NCBI GenBank assembly: GCA_964345835.1
Contig: CAYFSL010000002.1
Span: 1-64,000 of the forward strand
Source of the DNA: JAAYEL01 sp964345835
GTDB lineage: Bacteria > Bacillota > Clostridia > Tissierellales > Peptoniphilaceae
Direction of reading: 5' to 3'
Length of the DNA: 64,000 bases
Of the stretch, positions 34,733 to 42,074 are shown piece after piece. The notes under the pieces are model-generated. The model ran no database searches. It was not told where the DNA came from and saw only the letters and a list, made by a program, of their open reading frames with translations. How positions within the stretch are numbered: position 1 is the first letter of the stretch; each line of letters opens with the position of its first letter. Made by a program: the position numbers and the translations under genes.

Positions 34733-35626
34733 TTATTTTCCAATTGCATGTTCCCTAGCATAATAAAAAAGATATTGCTGGGCATGCCCTAAATAATTTC
34801 CAAATAAATCCCTTGCTTTTATTAATATCTCCCTATTACTTATCTTGTCCTTAATATATAGGGTTTCCATAAGCCTTTTCACCCAAACATCAATGGGAAA
34901 GGTCTCCTCTACCCCATATCCAAATAGGAGGATGCAATCCATAACCTTAGGCCCTACCCCTGGCAGGTCAATAAGGTTGGCTTTTAGCCTATCAAGGTCG
35001 CCGTCTTCAAAAAGTTCTGGCTCCTCTAAATATCTCCTTGCAGCTTCTACTATCCTGGTATTTCTAAATCCAACCCTACAAATCTCCTTAATCTCTTCCG
35101 GGTCCTGGTAGGCTAGTTGGTCCGGTCTTGGAAAAGCATAATAGCTGGTCCCCTTATAGTCGCCTATATAGGTCCCATAATTTTCGGATAAAAGCCTTAT
35201 CGACTTTTTGATTTGTCCTATCCTATTATTGGCAGAAATAATGAAGGAGATTATCATCTCGAACCTATCCTGCTTTAATATCCTAAGGCCATAAGCAAAG
35301 TCCATGGCCTCTTTAAGACTATCATTTTCTTTATAGGCCTTGGTCTTTCTTAGTTCCTCTTTTATATGGTCATAGTCTACTTCTAGGTTAAAGTAATCCT
35401 GCCAGAAGTCTTCAAAATCTTCCTTGCTGCAATTATATGCAAGAAGGCAATCTTTCTCCATAATAAATTCAGCCACTTTGTCGCTGGCTACAACTATATA
35501 AGATCCTTCCTCGCTCTTCTCCCAGCTAAAAGCTTGTCCATTCTCAAATATATGGGGTAGGTGAAAATTTTTGAGGCCAAAAACCCTTATTCCACCCTCT
35601 ATTTCTTCAATTCTATAGTTCATCAT
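34733..35626 (-). CDS. 8-oxoguanine DNA glycosylase (OGG1-like, HhH-GPD)
   Basis: A 297-residue base-excision enzyme. The N-terminal domain of the OGG type (FENGQAFSWE, about 27-36) precedes a helix-hairpin-helix GPD core (LIDLPGVGPKVMDCILLFGYG, about 218-238, a segment of 21 here cited by its ends LIDL and FGYG) with catalytic Lys in GPKVMD and Asp in FPIDVWVKR. It probably removes oxidised purines. It overlaps the sortase gene by 14 bases and is followed 17 bases later by groES. Confidence 0.9.
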   Translation of the reverse strand: MMNYRIEEIEGGIRVFGLKNFHLPHIFENGQAFSWEKSEEGSYIVVASDKVAEFIMEKDCLLAYNCSKEDFEDFWQDYFNLEVDYDHIKEELRKTKAYKENDSLKEAMDFAYGLRILKQDRFEMIISFIISANNRIGQIKKSIRLLSENYGTYIGDYKGTSYYAFPRPDQLAYQDPEEIKEICRVGFRNTRIVEAARRYLEEPELFEDGDLDRLKANLIDLPGVGPKVMDCILLFGYGVEETFPIDVWVKRLMETLYIKDKISNREILIKARDLFGNYLGHAQQYLFYYAREHAIGK

Positions 35627-36446
35627 ATTCTTCCATCAAGACTGCGTGAACGGCAAATCTTCCTTCGTCTGTTACATTGTCACAGGTGGACAGGGTCAAT
35701 ATCTTAGACTCCGTATTAAATTCATAGTCTAAAAATTTAACCCTTGACTTGTCTTTTAAGGAATTTAGGTATCCCACCTTCTTATCATCAGCAATATTTA
35801 GTGTCCTATAGTCAGAACTAGCTACGGCATAGTGGGCTGAAAACACCCTGTATATCTTGACTCCCTGGTCGGTGTAAAGCTCTATATAATGCTTGTCCTT
35901 ACTTGAAACATAATCCTTTTCCCCCAGCTTTATTAGGGGTTCAAACATCTGAGAGGACTTTACAATAGCATTGGACATGTTGTGTCCATAAATAATGGTG
36001 TTCATATCCGAAAAGTCTTTTTTATTTAATTCTTCTACAAACAGGGTTCCTGCTAGGGAGTATTGCTTATTAAGGTCCCTTCTCAAGTAATATTCATTGT
36101 CTTTAAAAACAACTGGGTAGCTGATTCCCAGGTCAGGTATATTTAAGTAGGCAATTATATCGGAGTTTTTCTTTCTTAGTTTAGCCAAGCCTTCTTTAGT
36201 AAGAGCTTCAAACCTTTTCTTATCTTCCTTTTTATCCCCACTAGTTTCTTGACCAGTTAGCCCCTTGTTAATAAGGGATGGGTCCCCCATACCTTCCTTG
36301 TATTGGTCGTATAACTTACCAGCCTTATATCTTCCATAATTGTATTCTATGATTTTATAAGAACTATATAAAATGATTCCGATAAGGATTATTTGAATAA
36401 TTAAAATAAGTGGATTTCGTTTTTTCTTTTCTTTTTTACCATCCAT
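35613..36446 (-). CDS. srtB: Class B sortase
   Basis: Membrane-anchored transpeptidase that joins surface proteins to the cell wall or to each other. The start at the ATG giving MDGKKEKKKRNP follows GGGGGG. It has a lysine-rich cytoplasmic start, one membrane segment (about 12-35), and the catalytic triad: His in IIYGHNM, Cys in TLSTCDN and Arg in EGRFAVHAV. Length is 277 residues. No LPXTG-type or NPQTN-type substrate gene lies next to it. It is the first gene of the cluster that continues through ogg, groESL, the response regulator and pepF. Confidence 0.93.
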   Translation of the reverse strand: MDGKKEKKKRNPLILIIQIILIGIILYSSYKIIEYNYGRYKAGKLYDQYKEGMGDPSLINKGLTGQETSGDKKEDKKRFEALTKEGLAKLRKKNSDIIAYLNIPDLGISYPVVFKDNEYYLRRDLNKQYSLAGTLFVEELNKKDFSDMNTIIYGHNMSNAIVKSSQMFEPLIKLGEKDYVSSKDKHYIELYTDQGVKIYRVFSAHYAVASSDYRTLNIADDKKVGYLNSLKDKSRVKFLDYEFNTESKILTLSTCDNVTDEGRFAVHAVLMEEYDEL

Positions 36447-36474
36447 ACTATCCCCCCCTTTAAATTCCATTTAT

Positions 36475-36483
36475 ATTATAACA
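36475..36483 (-). promoter_or_regulatory. Extended -10 promoter of the srtB cluster
   Basis: TGTTATAAT on the minus strand, a perfect TATAAT preceded by TGT. It lies about 29 bases upstream of the srtB ATG; no strong -35 is seen. Confidence 0.65.
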
Positions 36484-36508
36484 CATTTATTAAATATTTT
36501 TATTAATT

Positions 36509-36523
36509 AAGTTAGACTAACTT
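36509..36523 (-). promoter_or_regulatory. Operator-like inverted repeat upstream of srtB
   Basis: Perfect AAGTTAG-A-CTAACTT, centred about 38 bases upstream of the -10 element. It is a plausible activator site, given the absent -35. The orphan response regulator in the same cluster is one candidate; this is inference. Confidence 0.45.
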
Positions 36524-36581
36524 TTTATACTAGCTATTTACTGATACCTATTTTAAATAAAATATTAAAATTAATTAAAAA

Positions 36582-36629
36582 AGCCCCAACATTTTAAATG
36601 GACAAGCTTTCATCCATAAGCTTAGGGCT
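36582..36629 (-). terminator. dut terminator
   Basis: Outer stem AGCCCTAA/TTGGGGCT (one wobble) enclosing a second small stem AAGCTT/AAGCTT, followed on the minus strand by six T residues. It lies about 100 bases after the dut stop. Confidence 0.75.
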
Positions 36630-36733
36630 ATTACAATTTTTTTATTCTATATTTTAATAATCTTTGACCCTATTTAATCTAAATTAGATATATTAAAGTC
36701 TATCCTAGCTTTATATTGGTCCTCTTAAATCTC

Positions 36734-37168
36734 CTATTTACCAGTAGACCCGATGCCTCCTTCTCCCCTTTGAGTTTCATCAAGTGAATCTACGACTTCA
36801 AAGTCCACCTGGATATAGGGTTGTATCACCATCTGGCAAAGTCTATCCCCTTTATTTATAACAAGGTCTTCTTCACCCTCATTTATAATAAAAATAACTA
36901 TTTCTCCCCTATAATCTGAGTCAATAATACCAGTCGTATTAGCCAGCCTTACCCTTAGCTTTATACCTGCAGAGCTTCTTGGGTAAATAGCTCCAAAATA
37001 ACCAAGGGGTATTTGCAATTTCAAGCCTGTTGGTATAGCTACCAGGTCATGGGGCTTAGCAATTATTGGTTCTTTGTTGTTACAATAAAGGTCAAAGCCT
37101 GCTGATCCTGGCGTAGCATATTTAGGGATCGTTGTTTCACTTACAATTCTTATTTTTTCTCTATTCAT
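36734..37168 (-). CDS. dut: dUTP diphosphatase
   Basis: Trimeric enzyme of 144 residues that hydrolyses dUTP to dUMP, limiting uracil in DNA and supplying thymidylate synthesis. The five family motifs are visible: GSAGFDLY (about 21-28), PRSSAGIK (about 63-70), the GIIDSDYRGEI segment (about 80-90), the GDRLCQMVI segment and the C-terminal RGEGGIGSTGK. Its ATG overlaps the stop of the preceding phosphoesterase-like gene (ATGA). Confidence 0.97.
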   Translation of the reverse strand: MNREKIRIVSETTIPKYATPGSAGFDLYCNNKEPIIAKPHDLVAIPTGLKLQIPLGYFGAIYPRSSAGIKLRVRLANTTGIIDSDYRGEIVIFIINEGEEDLVINKGDRLCQMVIQPYIQVDFEVVDSLDETQRGEGGIGSTGK

Positions 37169-38052
37169 GGTTCCCTCTTCAATTCAATTAATACAATCTC
37201 TCTAGGATTAAGTATCCTAACCTTTCCCTTCTTATTACCTGCACCTCTAGATACGATTAAGCCGCTATCCATGTCAAGCCTATAAAGTCCCTCTTTAAAT
37301 ACGCTCTCCTTTCCGTAGTCTAATCCTTTTATAAATGGTAGCCTTATCCAGCCACCATTTCTTGATCCTGATAAGGTAAGATCCATCTTCAAAAGGTCAC
37401 TATCAAGCCCATAAGAGGGGTTGTGAGATAGGGCTAGTGCAAATCTCGCCTCGCTATTTATTATTTGAGGCTTGAAGTTCGTTTGATCATTAGAGAGCTT
37501 ATAATCATCAAGCGGGGAGGTCAATCCATAGATGAATAAAGATTTCCCCCCTTTATTGATCAATGTCGACCTATTATCTAAAAGATAGATGCCATTTTTC
37601 TCAAGTATCCTATAAAGGTCCTTTTGATACGTGCTAGAAAGTTTCTGGTCGCTTTCTCCCTTGCTAATATAGGCTAAAAAATTTCCTTCCAATGAATCAT
37701 CTAATTCCTTCTTCATATCAATGAAGTTCTTAAAATGGTCATCCGCCTCTTCAGAAAAGATATTGCCTGTAAAGACTATTAAGTCTGGTTGAAGGTCTCT
37801 TATTTCTTCCGTCAGCTTGTCAAGATTGGTATCCTCTTGCAAGTAAAGGTCCGATATCTGAACTATCTTGTAGCCATCAAATTCTCTTTCAAGCCTAGGG
37901 CTTTCGATTATATATTTTTTTACTTTAAAATTAAAAAGAGGATTAACTATGAAATTAAATACGAGAAATGCTAGACCAAGAACTGCCACTAGCTTAGTGA
38001 CCGTCTTCATCATATTTCTATGTTTAAGCTCTTCATTGTACTTTTTTTCCAT
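37165..38052 (-). CDS. Membrane-anchored metallophosphoesterase-fold protein with degenerate metal site
   Basis: A 295-residue protein with one N-terminal membrane segment (about 17-36) and the framework of a YkuE-like calcineurin-type phosphoesterase. Nearly every metal ligand is changed: ISDLH is ISDLY (68-70), TGD is TGN (95-97), GNHD is GESD (132-135) and GHTHGG is GSRNGG (229-234). Only the LSHNP histidine (210) remains. The scaffold and reading frame are intact, which points to a pseudoenzyme rather than a decaying gene. It is coupled to dut by a four-base overlap. Function unknown. Confidence 0.85.
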   Translation of the reverse strand: MEKKYNEELKHRNMMKTVTKLVAVLGLAFLVFNFIVNPLFNFKVKKYIIESPRLEREFDGYKIVQISDLYLQEDTNLDKLTEEIRDLQPDLIVFTGNIFSEEADDHFKNFIDMKKELDDSLEGNFLAYISKGESDQKLSSTYQKDLYRILEKNGIYLLDNRSTLINKGGKSLFIYGLTSPLDDYKLSNDQTNFKPQIINSEARFALALSHNPSYGLDSDLLKMDLTLSGSRNGGWIRLPFIKGLDYGKESVFKEGLYRLDMDSGLIVSRGAGNKKGKVRILNPREIVLIELKREP

Positions 38053-38076
38053 GATATCCTCGTTGATTTAATATTA

Positions 38077-38410
38077 TGAGCAAGCCTATAAGCCGTGTTC
38101 TGTATTCGATAATCATCTATCTAGGACTACAGTCACCTGTAGCCTCAAGCAATCTACCTACCGGACCTGACCAGCTGCCAGGTTGTTTCCTATTTGATCT
38201 TGCACCGGATGGGGTTTACATGGCTGAATAGTCGCCTATTCACCGGTGAGCTCTTACCTCGCCTTTCCACCCTTACCTCTTTCGAGGCGGTATATCTCTG
38301 TTGCACTAGCCTTGAAGTCGCCTTCACCAGACGTTATCTGGCATCCTCGCTGTATGGTGCACGGACTTTCCTCGTGATTAATCACGCGATTATCCAGCTT
38401 ACTCACAAAG
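38077..38410 (-). ncRNA. rnpB: RNase P RNA
   Basis: Catalytic RNA that removes 5' leaders from precursor tRNAs together with the RnpA protein. On the minus strand it shows the universal landmarks: GAGGAAAGTCC near the 5' end, a central AGTGCAACAGAGA, GGTAAGAGCTCACCGG in the specificity domain, and AGAACACGGCTTATAG near the 3' end. The 5' GTGAGTAAGC and 3' GCTTGCTCA ends can pair as helix P1. The overall shape suggests ancestral type A. Ends are approximate to about five bases. Confidence 0.95.
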
Positions 38411-38453
38411 TATTTTAGCACATCAGTCTTTCTTCTTCAATTATTCCATCTGG

Positions 38454-39233
38454 CTAAAAAACTTTCCTATCGTATTTTTGGGTCCTTTTTTCACTATATC
38501 CCTCAACACCTGGAGTCTGTTCTTTTATAAACTCAAGACATAAGTCATTAAACAATTTTTCTGAATTGTAGTGGCCTATATCCATCACCATTAATCCCTG
38601 CTCCAGGCAATCCATGGCCTGGTGGTGTTTTATATCTGCCGTTATATATAGGTCTATATTTTTGTTTAGGCAGGCTTCAATAAAATCCTCTCCTGAACCC
38701 GTTGCCAGAGCAAGCTTTTTTATCTTAGCATCCTCATCTCCATAAAATATTATGTGGTCAAGGTCAAGCTCCTCTTTTATGCTTTCTGCTAGGGTCCTAA
38801 TATTAGTTTCCCCTATTTCAGAATAATCTCCATAACCGTGTCCAGCTTCCGTCTCCTCTAGCCTTCCCTGGGATTCAAATCCAAGCCTATTAAATACATA
38901 CCTATTCAGTCCTCTTGAATTAGCGTCTATTGAGGTGTGGCTGGCGTATATACAGATGTCGTTTCTTACGGCATCAATCAGTTTCTTTCCTATAAAGTTC
39001 TTGTAATCCAGTGATTTTCTCGCAACAAATAATAGCGGATGGTGGCAAAGAATAAGGTTAGCCCCTCTGTCTATAGCCTCCATAATAACCTCATCAGTTA
39101 TCTCAAGGCACGTTAGGACCCCCTTTAACTCATTTTCCATATTGCCAACTTGAAGACCACTATTATCCCAGCTTGCTTGGAGGTCTTTAGGAAACACCTC
39201 TTCAAATTTCTCAATAAATTCCCTTATAAGCAT
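38454..39233 (-). CDS. Nif3-like dinuclear metal center protein (YqfO family)
   Basis: A 259-residue member of the NIF3/GTP cyclohydrolase I type 2 family, which forms hexamers with two metals per subunit. The metal ligands are visible: LILCHHPLLF (about 59-68), ASHTSID (about 97-103) and the C-terminal DIGHYNSEK. Function is not firmly known in bacteria. It overlaps trmK by ten bases; the trmK-yqfO order after the sigma gene is the same in Bacillus subtilis. Confidence 0.92.
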   Translation of the reverse strand: MLIREFIEKFEEVFPKDLQASWDNSGLQVGNMENELKGVLTCLEITDEVIMEAIDRGANLILCHHPLLFVARKSLDYKNFIGKKLIDAVRNDICIYASHTSIDANSRGLNRYVFNRLGFESQGRLEETEAGHGYGDYSEIGETNIRTLAESIKEELDLDHIIFYGDEDAKIKKLALATGSGEDFIEACLNKNIDLYITADIKHHQAMDCLEQGLMVMDIGHYNSEKLFNDLCLEFIKEQTPGVEGYSEKRTQKYDRKVF

Positions 39234-39910
39234 TTTAACACCTCTTCAATATCTATTAATTCCTTCTCTTTTTCTTCTAAACTCTTTTTCGCCGACTCGG
39301 TTTTCAAGTCTCTTAAATTCTCAATTATGGCTAATTTCTCTGTTCTCATCTTGGTGAGCTTGTCTTTTAAAAGGGGGTCTTTCCTTTTTATATTTATATC
39401 TCCATACTCGTAGGAATAGTCATTTTCATAGGGAAGGGGTTTTTCCTTCCTATATGAGCAGACGATTATGTCGTAGTAAATCCCCCCATCGTAAACAATT
39501 TTTTCATCAATTATTTCAAAAGACCTGTCCATTAAGTAGGTTCTTAGGTGGTAGAGGGAGTTGTTGGCTTGAAGGATTAACTTTTCCGTGTTTTTTGCTA
39601 AGTTCATCCCCCTCTCTATTATCTTGGAAATTAAAAAGCCCCCCATCCCAGAAATAATAATTTCTTGAGGCTTGTATTTTTCTAGGTCTTTTATGCCATC
39701 TGTCACCACAAGCTCGATATCATAGCCCTTAGTTAAGACCTTATCCTCTAGTTTTTTTAAGGAGTTTGGGCTAATATCACTGGCGATTACCTTTTTCGGT
39801 TTTTTCTCCTCCAAGATTTTAATAGCTGTCCAACCATGGTCAGTTCCAACATCACAAACTATTTTATTTTCACCTACAAAATTAACTAAAGCATCTAGTC
39901 TTTGGTCCAT
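39224..39910 (-). CDS. trmK: tRNA (adenine(22)-N(1))-methyltransferase
   Basis: SAM-dependent enzyme that methylates A22 in the tRNA D-loop. The start is placed at the ATG giving MDQRLDALV, preceded by GAGGGATG. The 228-residue protein has the SAM-binding motif VCDVGTDHGW (about 18-27) and the catalytic-site SGMGGFLISKII segment (about 89-100), and ends with a charged coiled-coil. It lies between rpoD and the Nif3-like gene, a conserved position. Confidence 0.93.
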   Translation of the reverse strand: MDQRLDALVNFVGENKIVCDVGTDHGWTAIKILEEKKPKKVIASDISPNSLKKLEDKVLTKGYDIELVVTDGIKDLEKYKPQEIIISGMGGFLISKIIERGMNLAKNTEKLILQANNSLYHLRTYLMDRSFEIIDEKIVYDGGIYYDIIVCSYRKEKPLPYENDYSYEYGDINIKRKDPLLKDKLTKMRTEKLAIIENLRDLKTESAKKSLEEKEKELIDIEEVLKCL

Positions 39911-39980
39911 CTCATCCCTCATAAATTATTAGCATTTTAACTATTATCAGTCATGTTCACACTTATAGCTTATATAAATA

Positions 39981-40006
39981 GGGGCCATCTTTAAAAAGAT
40001 AGCCCC
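39981..40006 (-). terminator. rpoD terminator
   Basis: Twelve-position stem GGGGCTATCTTT/AAAGATGGCCCC (one wobble) on the minus strand, with a 2-base AA apex or slightly larger loop, then TATTTATAT. It lies 14 bases past the rpoD stop. Confidence 0.75.
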
Positions 40007-40019
40007 AAATATTATTTGA

Positions 40020-42056
40020 TTAAAAACTTTCTAAGTAGTCTTTAATTTTATCCCCTTTACCTGGTCTTCTAAGCTTTCTGATCGCCTTGGCTTCTATCTG
40101 CCTAATTCTTTCTCTCGTAACATTAAATTCTTTTCCTACGTCTTCAAGGGTTTTTGGGACACCATCAGTCAAGCCAAATCTTAATTCAAGCACCCTTTTT
40201 TCCCTTTCCGATAGGGTTCCAAGGATTTCATCCAATTGTTCTCTAAGCATTGTTTGGTTGGCTGCATCATCAGGTGCTAAGGCCCTTTCGTCTTCTATGA
40301 AGTCGCCCAGGTGGCTGTCATCCTCCTCCCCAATTGGAGCCTCTAGAGATACAGGTTCTTGGGCAATTTTCCTAACCTCCCTCACCTTTTCGACATCTAT
40401 ATTCATCTCGGCAGCTATCTCCTCATTTGTAGGTGTTCTTCCTAACTCTTGCAAAAGTTGCCTTTGAACCCTAACTAGCTTGTTGATTGTTTCAACCATA
40501 TGCACCGGTATTCTTATTGTTCTAGCCTGGTCTGCTATGGCCCTAGTAATGGCCTGTCTTATCCACCAGGTTGCATATGTAGAGAATTTAAATCCTCTCT
40601 GGTAGTCAAATTTACCTACCGCTTTCATTAGCCCAAGATTACCTTCTTGAATTAGGTCTAGGAAGCTCATTCCCCTACCTACATATCTTTTAGCGATTGA
40701 AACAACCAGCCTCAAGTTTGTTTCAGCAAGTCTTGATTTAGCCCTGTTACCAGCCCTCATAAGCTTCTTTAATTCCCTGACATCGTCTTCTGAGAATTCT
40801 TGCATTTTTATGGCCGGTGAAAATATTTCTCCAAATTTTTGAATAGCTAGAAGGTCTTCCTTGTCTTTCTCGGTAATGTAGTCTTCTTGATATCCGTCAG
40901 TTGCAAGTTTCAATACCTTTTCATTAAGTTCTTCAATCTTGCCATATTTTTCCTCTTCGATAAATAAGATTTTCTTTTGTTCAGTATCCAATTTATTTCT
41001 AATCAAGATATCCGCTCTCAGATAGTGGGCTAATATTCTATACTTAGTCTCAATGCTAATCTTATCTGTATCGCTTACTAGTCTTATATCAAATTTATCA
41101 TATAGGTCGGATAGGGTAACCTTCATCTCATCGGCTTTTTCAAGGGTGTTTTTTAAGGTTTCCTTAACCTCATCATAGTTGTCCACTATGAAGTCATATA
41201 TTTGCCCATATCTTTCCTCATCCTCATAATCTAGGATGTCATTACTTTCATCTAGGTCTAACATATTATATATGATGGCTTTATTTGCAGCTAAGCAAAA
41301 AGATAGCTCTTTTATCTTCTCTTCTGAAAGGGTCTTAACGCTTGTCCTCTTATAGATAACCTTGTTTATCTTATAAAGAAGCTCAAGTTGCCTATCCGCC
41401 CTAATCTTGTCTTCATCAGTATCTATCCTGTTAAAGACCTTGTTGAAATTGTCGATAAACCTAGATAGGATTACTTCTTCATCAGTAAGTTTTTCTCCTT
41501 TTTCTAGTTTGTCTATCCATCCTAGTAATAACCTTGCAAGGTTAGCGAAATTGTAATACTTAAATACTTCAACACTTTCTTTTATATTTATCCTGCCAGC
41601 TGATAGGAGCTTTCTGGCTATCTCCCCATCTTCCATGGCCTTGGCTAAAATTACCTCTTCCTCAGCTGTCAACAGTTTTATTTTACCTATCTCTTTTAGA
41701 TACATCTTAACAGGGTCATCAACAAAAGCCCCCTTTATATCTGATATATCTTCTACCTTACTTTCTTCTTCAGCATCTTCTTTTTCTTCATCGTCTTCAA
41801 GAGTTTCCAAGTCCTCATCATCAGCCTCTAAATCTTCCATTTCTATGATTTGAGCTGGGTCCTTGCTAATCTCTATATCAGCGTCTATTAAAGCCTTTTT
41901 TACGGCCTCTATATCCTCTTCATCCAAGGATAAATAGCCATCTATTAATTTAAGTTGGGACTTGCGAATTATTTCATTGTTCTCAGAAGCAATCTTTTTC
42001 GCTTCCTCAATGATGGATGATCTTAGGTCGTCACTATCAATTAATTGTCTATTCAT
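40020..42056 (-). CDS. rpoD: Primary sigma factor (RpoD/SigA), unusually long
   Basis: Housekeeping sigma factor that directs RNA polymerase to promoters. At 678 residues it is far longer than Bacillus SigA (371). Residues 1-65 resemble region 1.1, 70-105 are an acidic linker, and 108-145 are region 1.2 (DDPVKMYLKEIGK). About 285 residues (146-430) then form a charged, non-conserved insertion. Regions 2-4 (432-678) are canonical: RLAETNLRLVVSIAKRY, the DLIQEGNLGLMKA core-binding segment, the GFKFSTYATWWIRQAITRAI -10 reader, and VTRERIRQIEAKA in region 4.2. It lies 18 bases after dnaG. Confidence 0.96.
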   Translation of the reverse strand: MNRQLIDSDDLRSSIIEEAKKIASENNEIIRKSQLKLIDGYLSLDEEDIEAVKKALIDADIEISKDPAQIIEMEDLEADDEDLETLEDDEEKEDAEEESKVEDISDIKGAFVDDPVKMYLKEIGKIKLLTAEEEVILAKAMEDGEIARKLLSAGRINIKESVEVFKYYNFANLARLLLGWIDKLEKGEKLTDEEVILSRFIDNFNKVFNRIDTDEDKIRADRQLELLYKINKVIYKRTSVKTLSEEKIKELSFCLAANKAIIYNMLDLDESNDILDYEDEERYGQIYDFIVDNYDEVKETLKNTLEKADEMKVTLSDLYDKFDIRLVSDTDKISIETKYRILAHYLRADILIRNKLDTEQKKILFIEEEKYGKIEELNEKVLKLATDGYQEDYITEKDKEDLLAIQKFGEIFSPAIKMQEFSEDDVRELKKLMRAGNRAKSRLAETNLRLVVSIAKRYVGRGMSFLDLIQEGNLGLMKAVGKFDYQRGFKFSTYATWWIRQAITRAIADQARTIRIPVHMVETINKLVRVQRQLLQELGRTPTNEEIAAEMNIDVEKVREVRKIAQEPVSLEAPIGEEDDSHLGDFIEDERALAPDDAANQTMLREQLDEILGTLSEREKRVLELRFGLTDGVPKTLEDVGKEFNVTRERIRQIEAKAIRKLRRPGKGDKIKDYLESF

Positions 42057-42074
42057 GAAAAACTCCTTTAGTAC

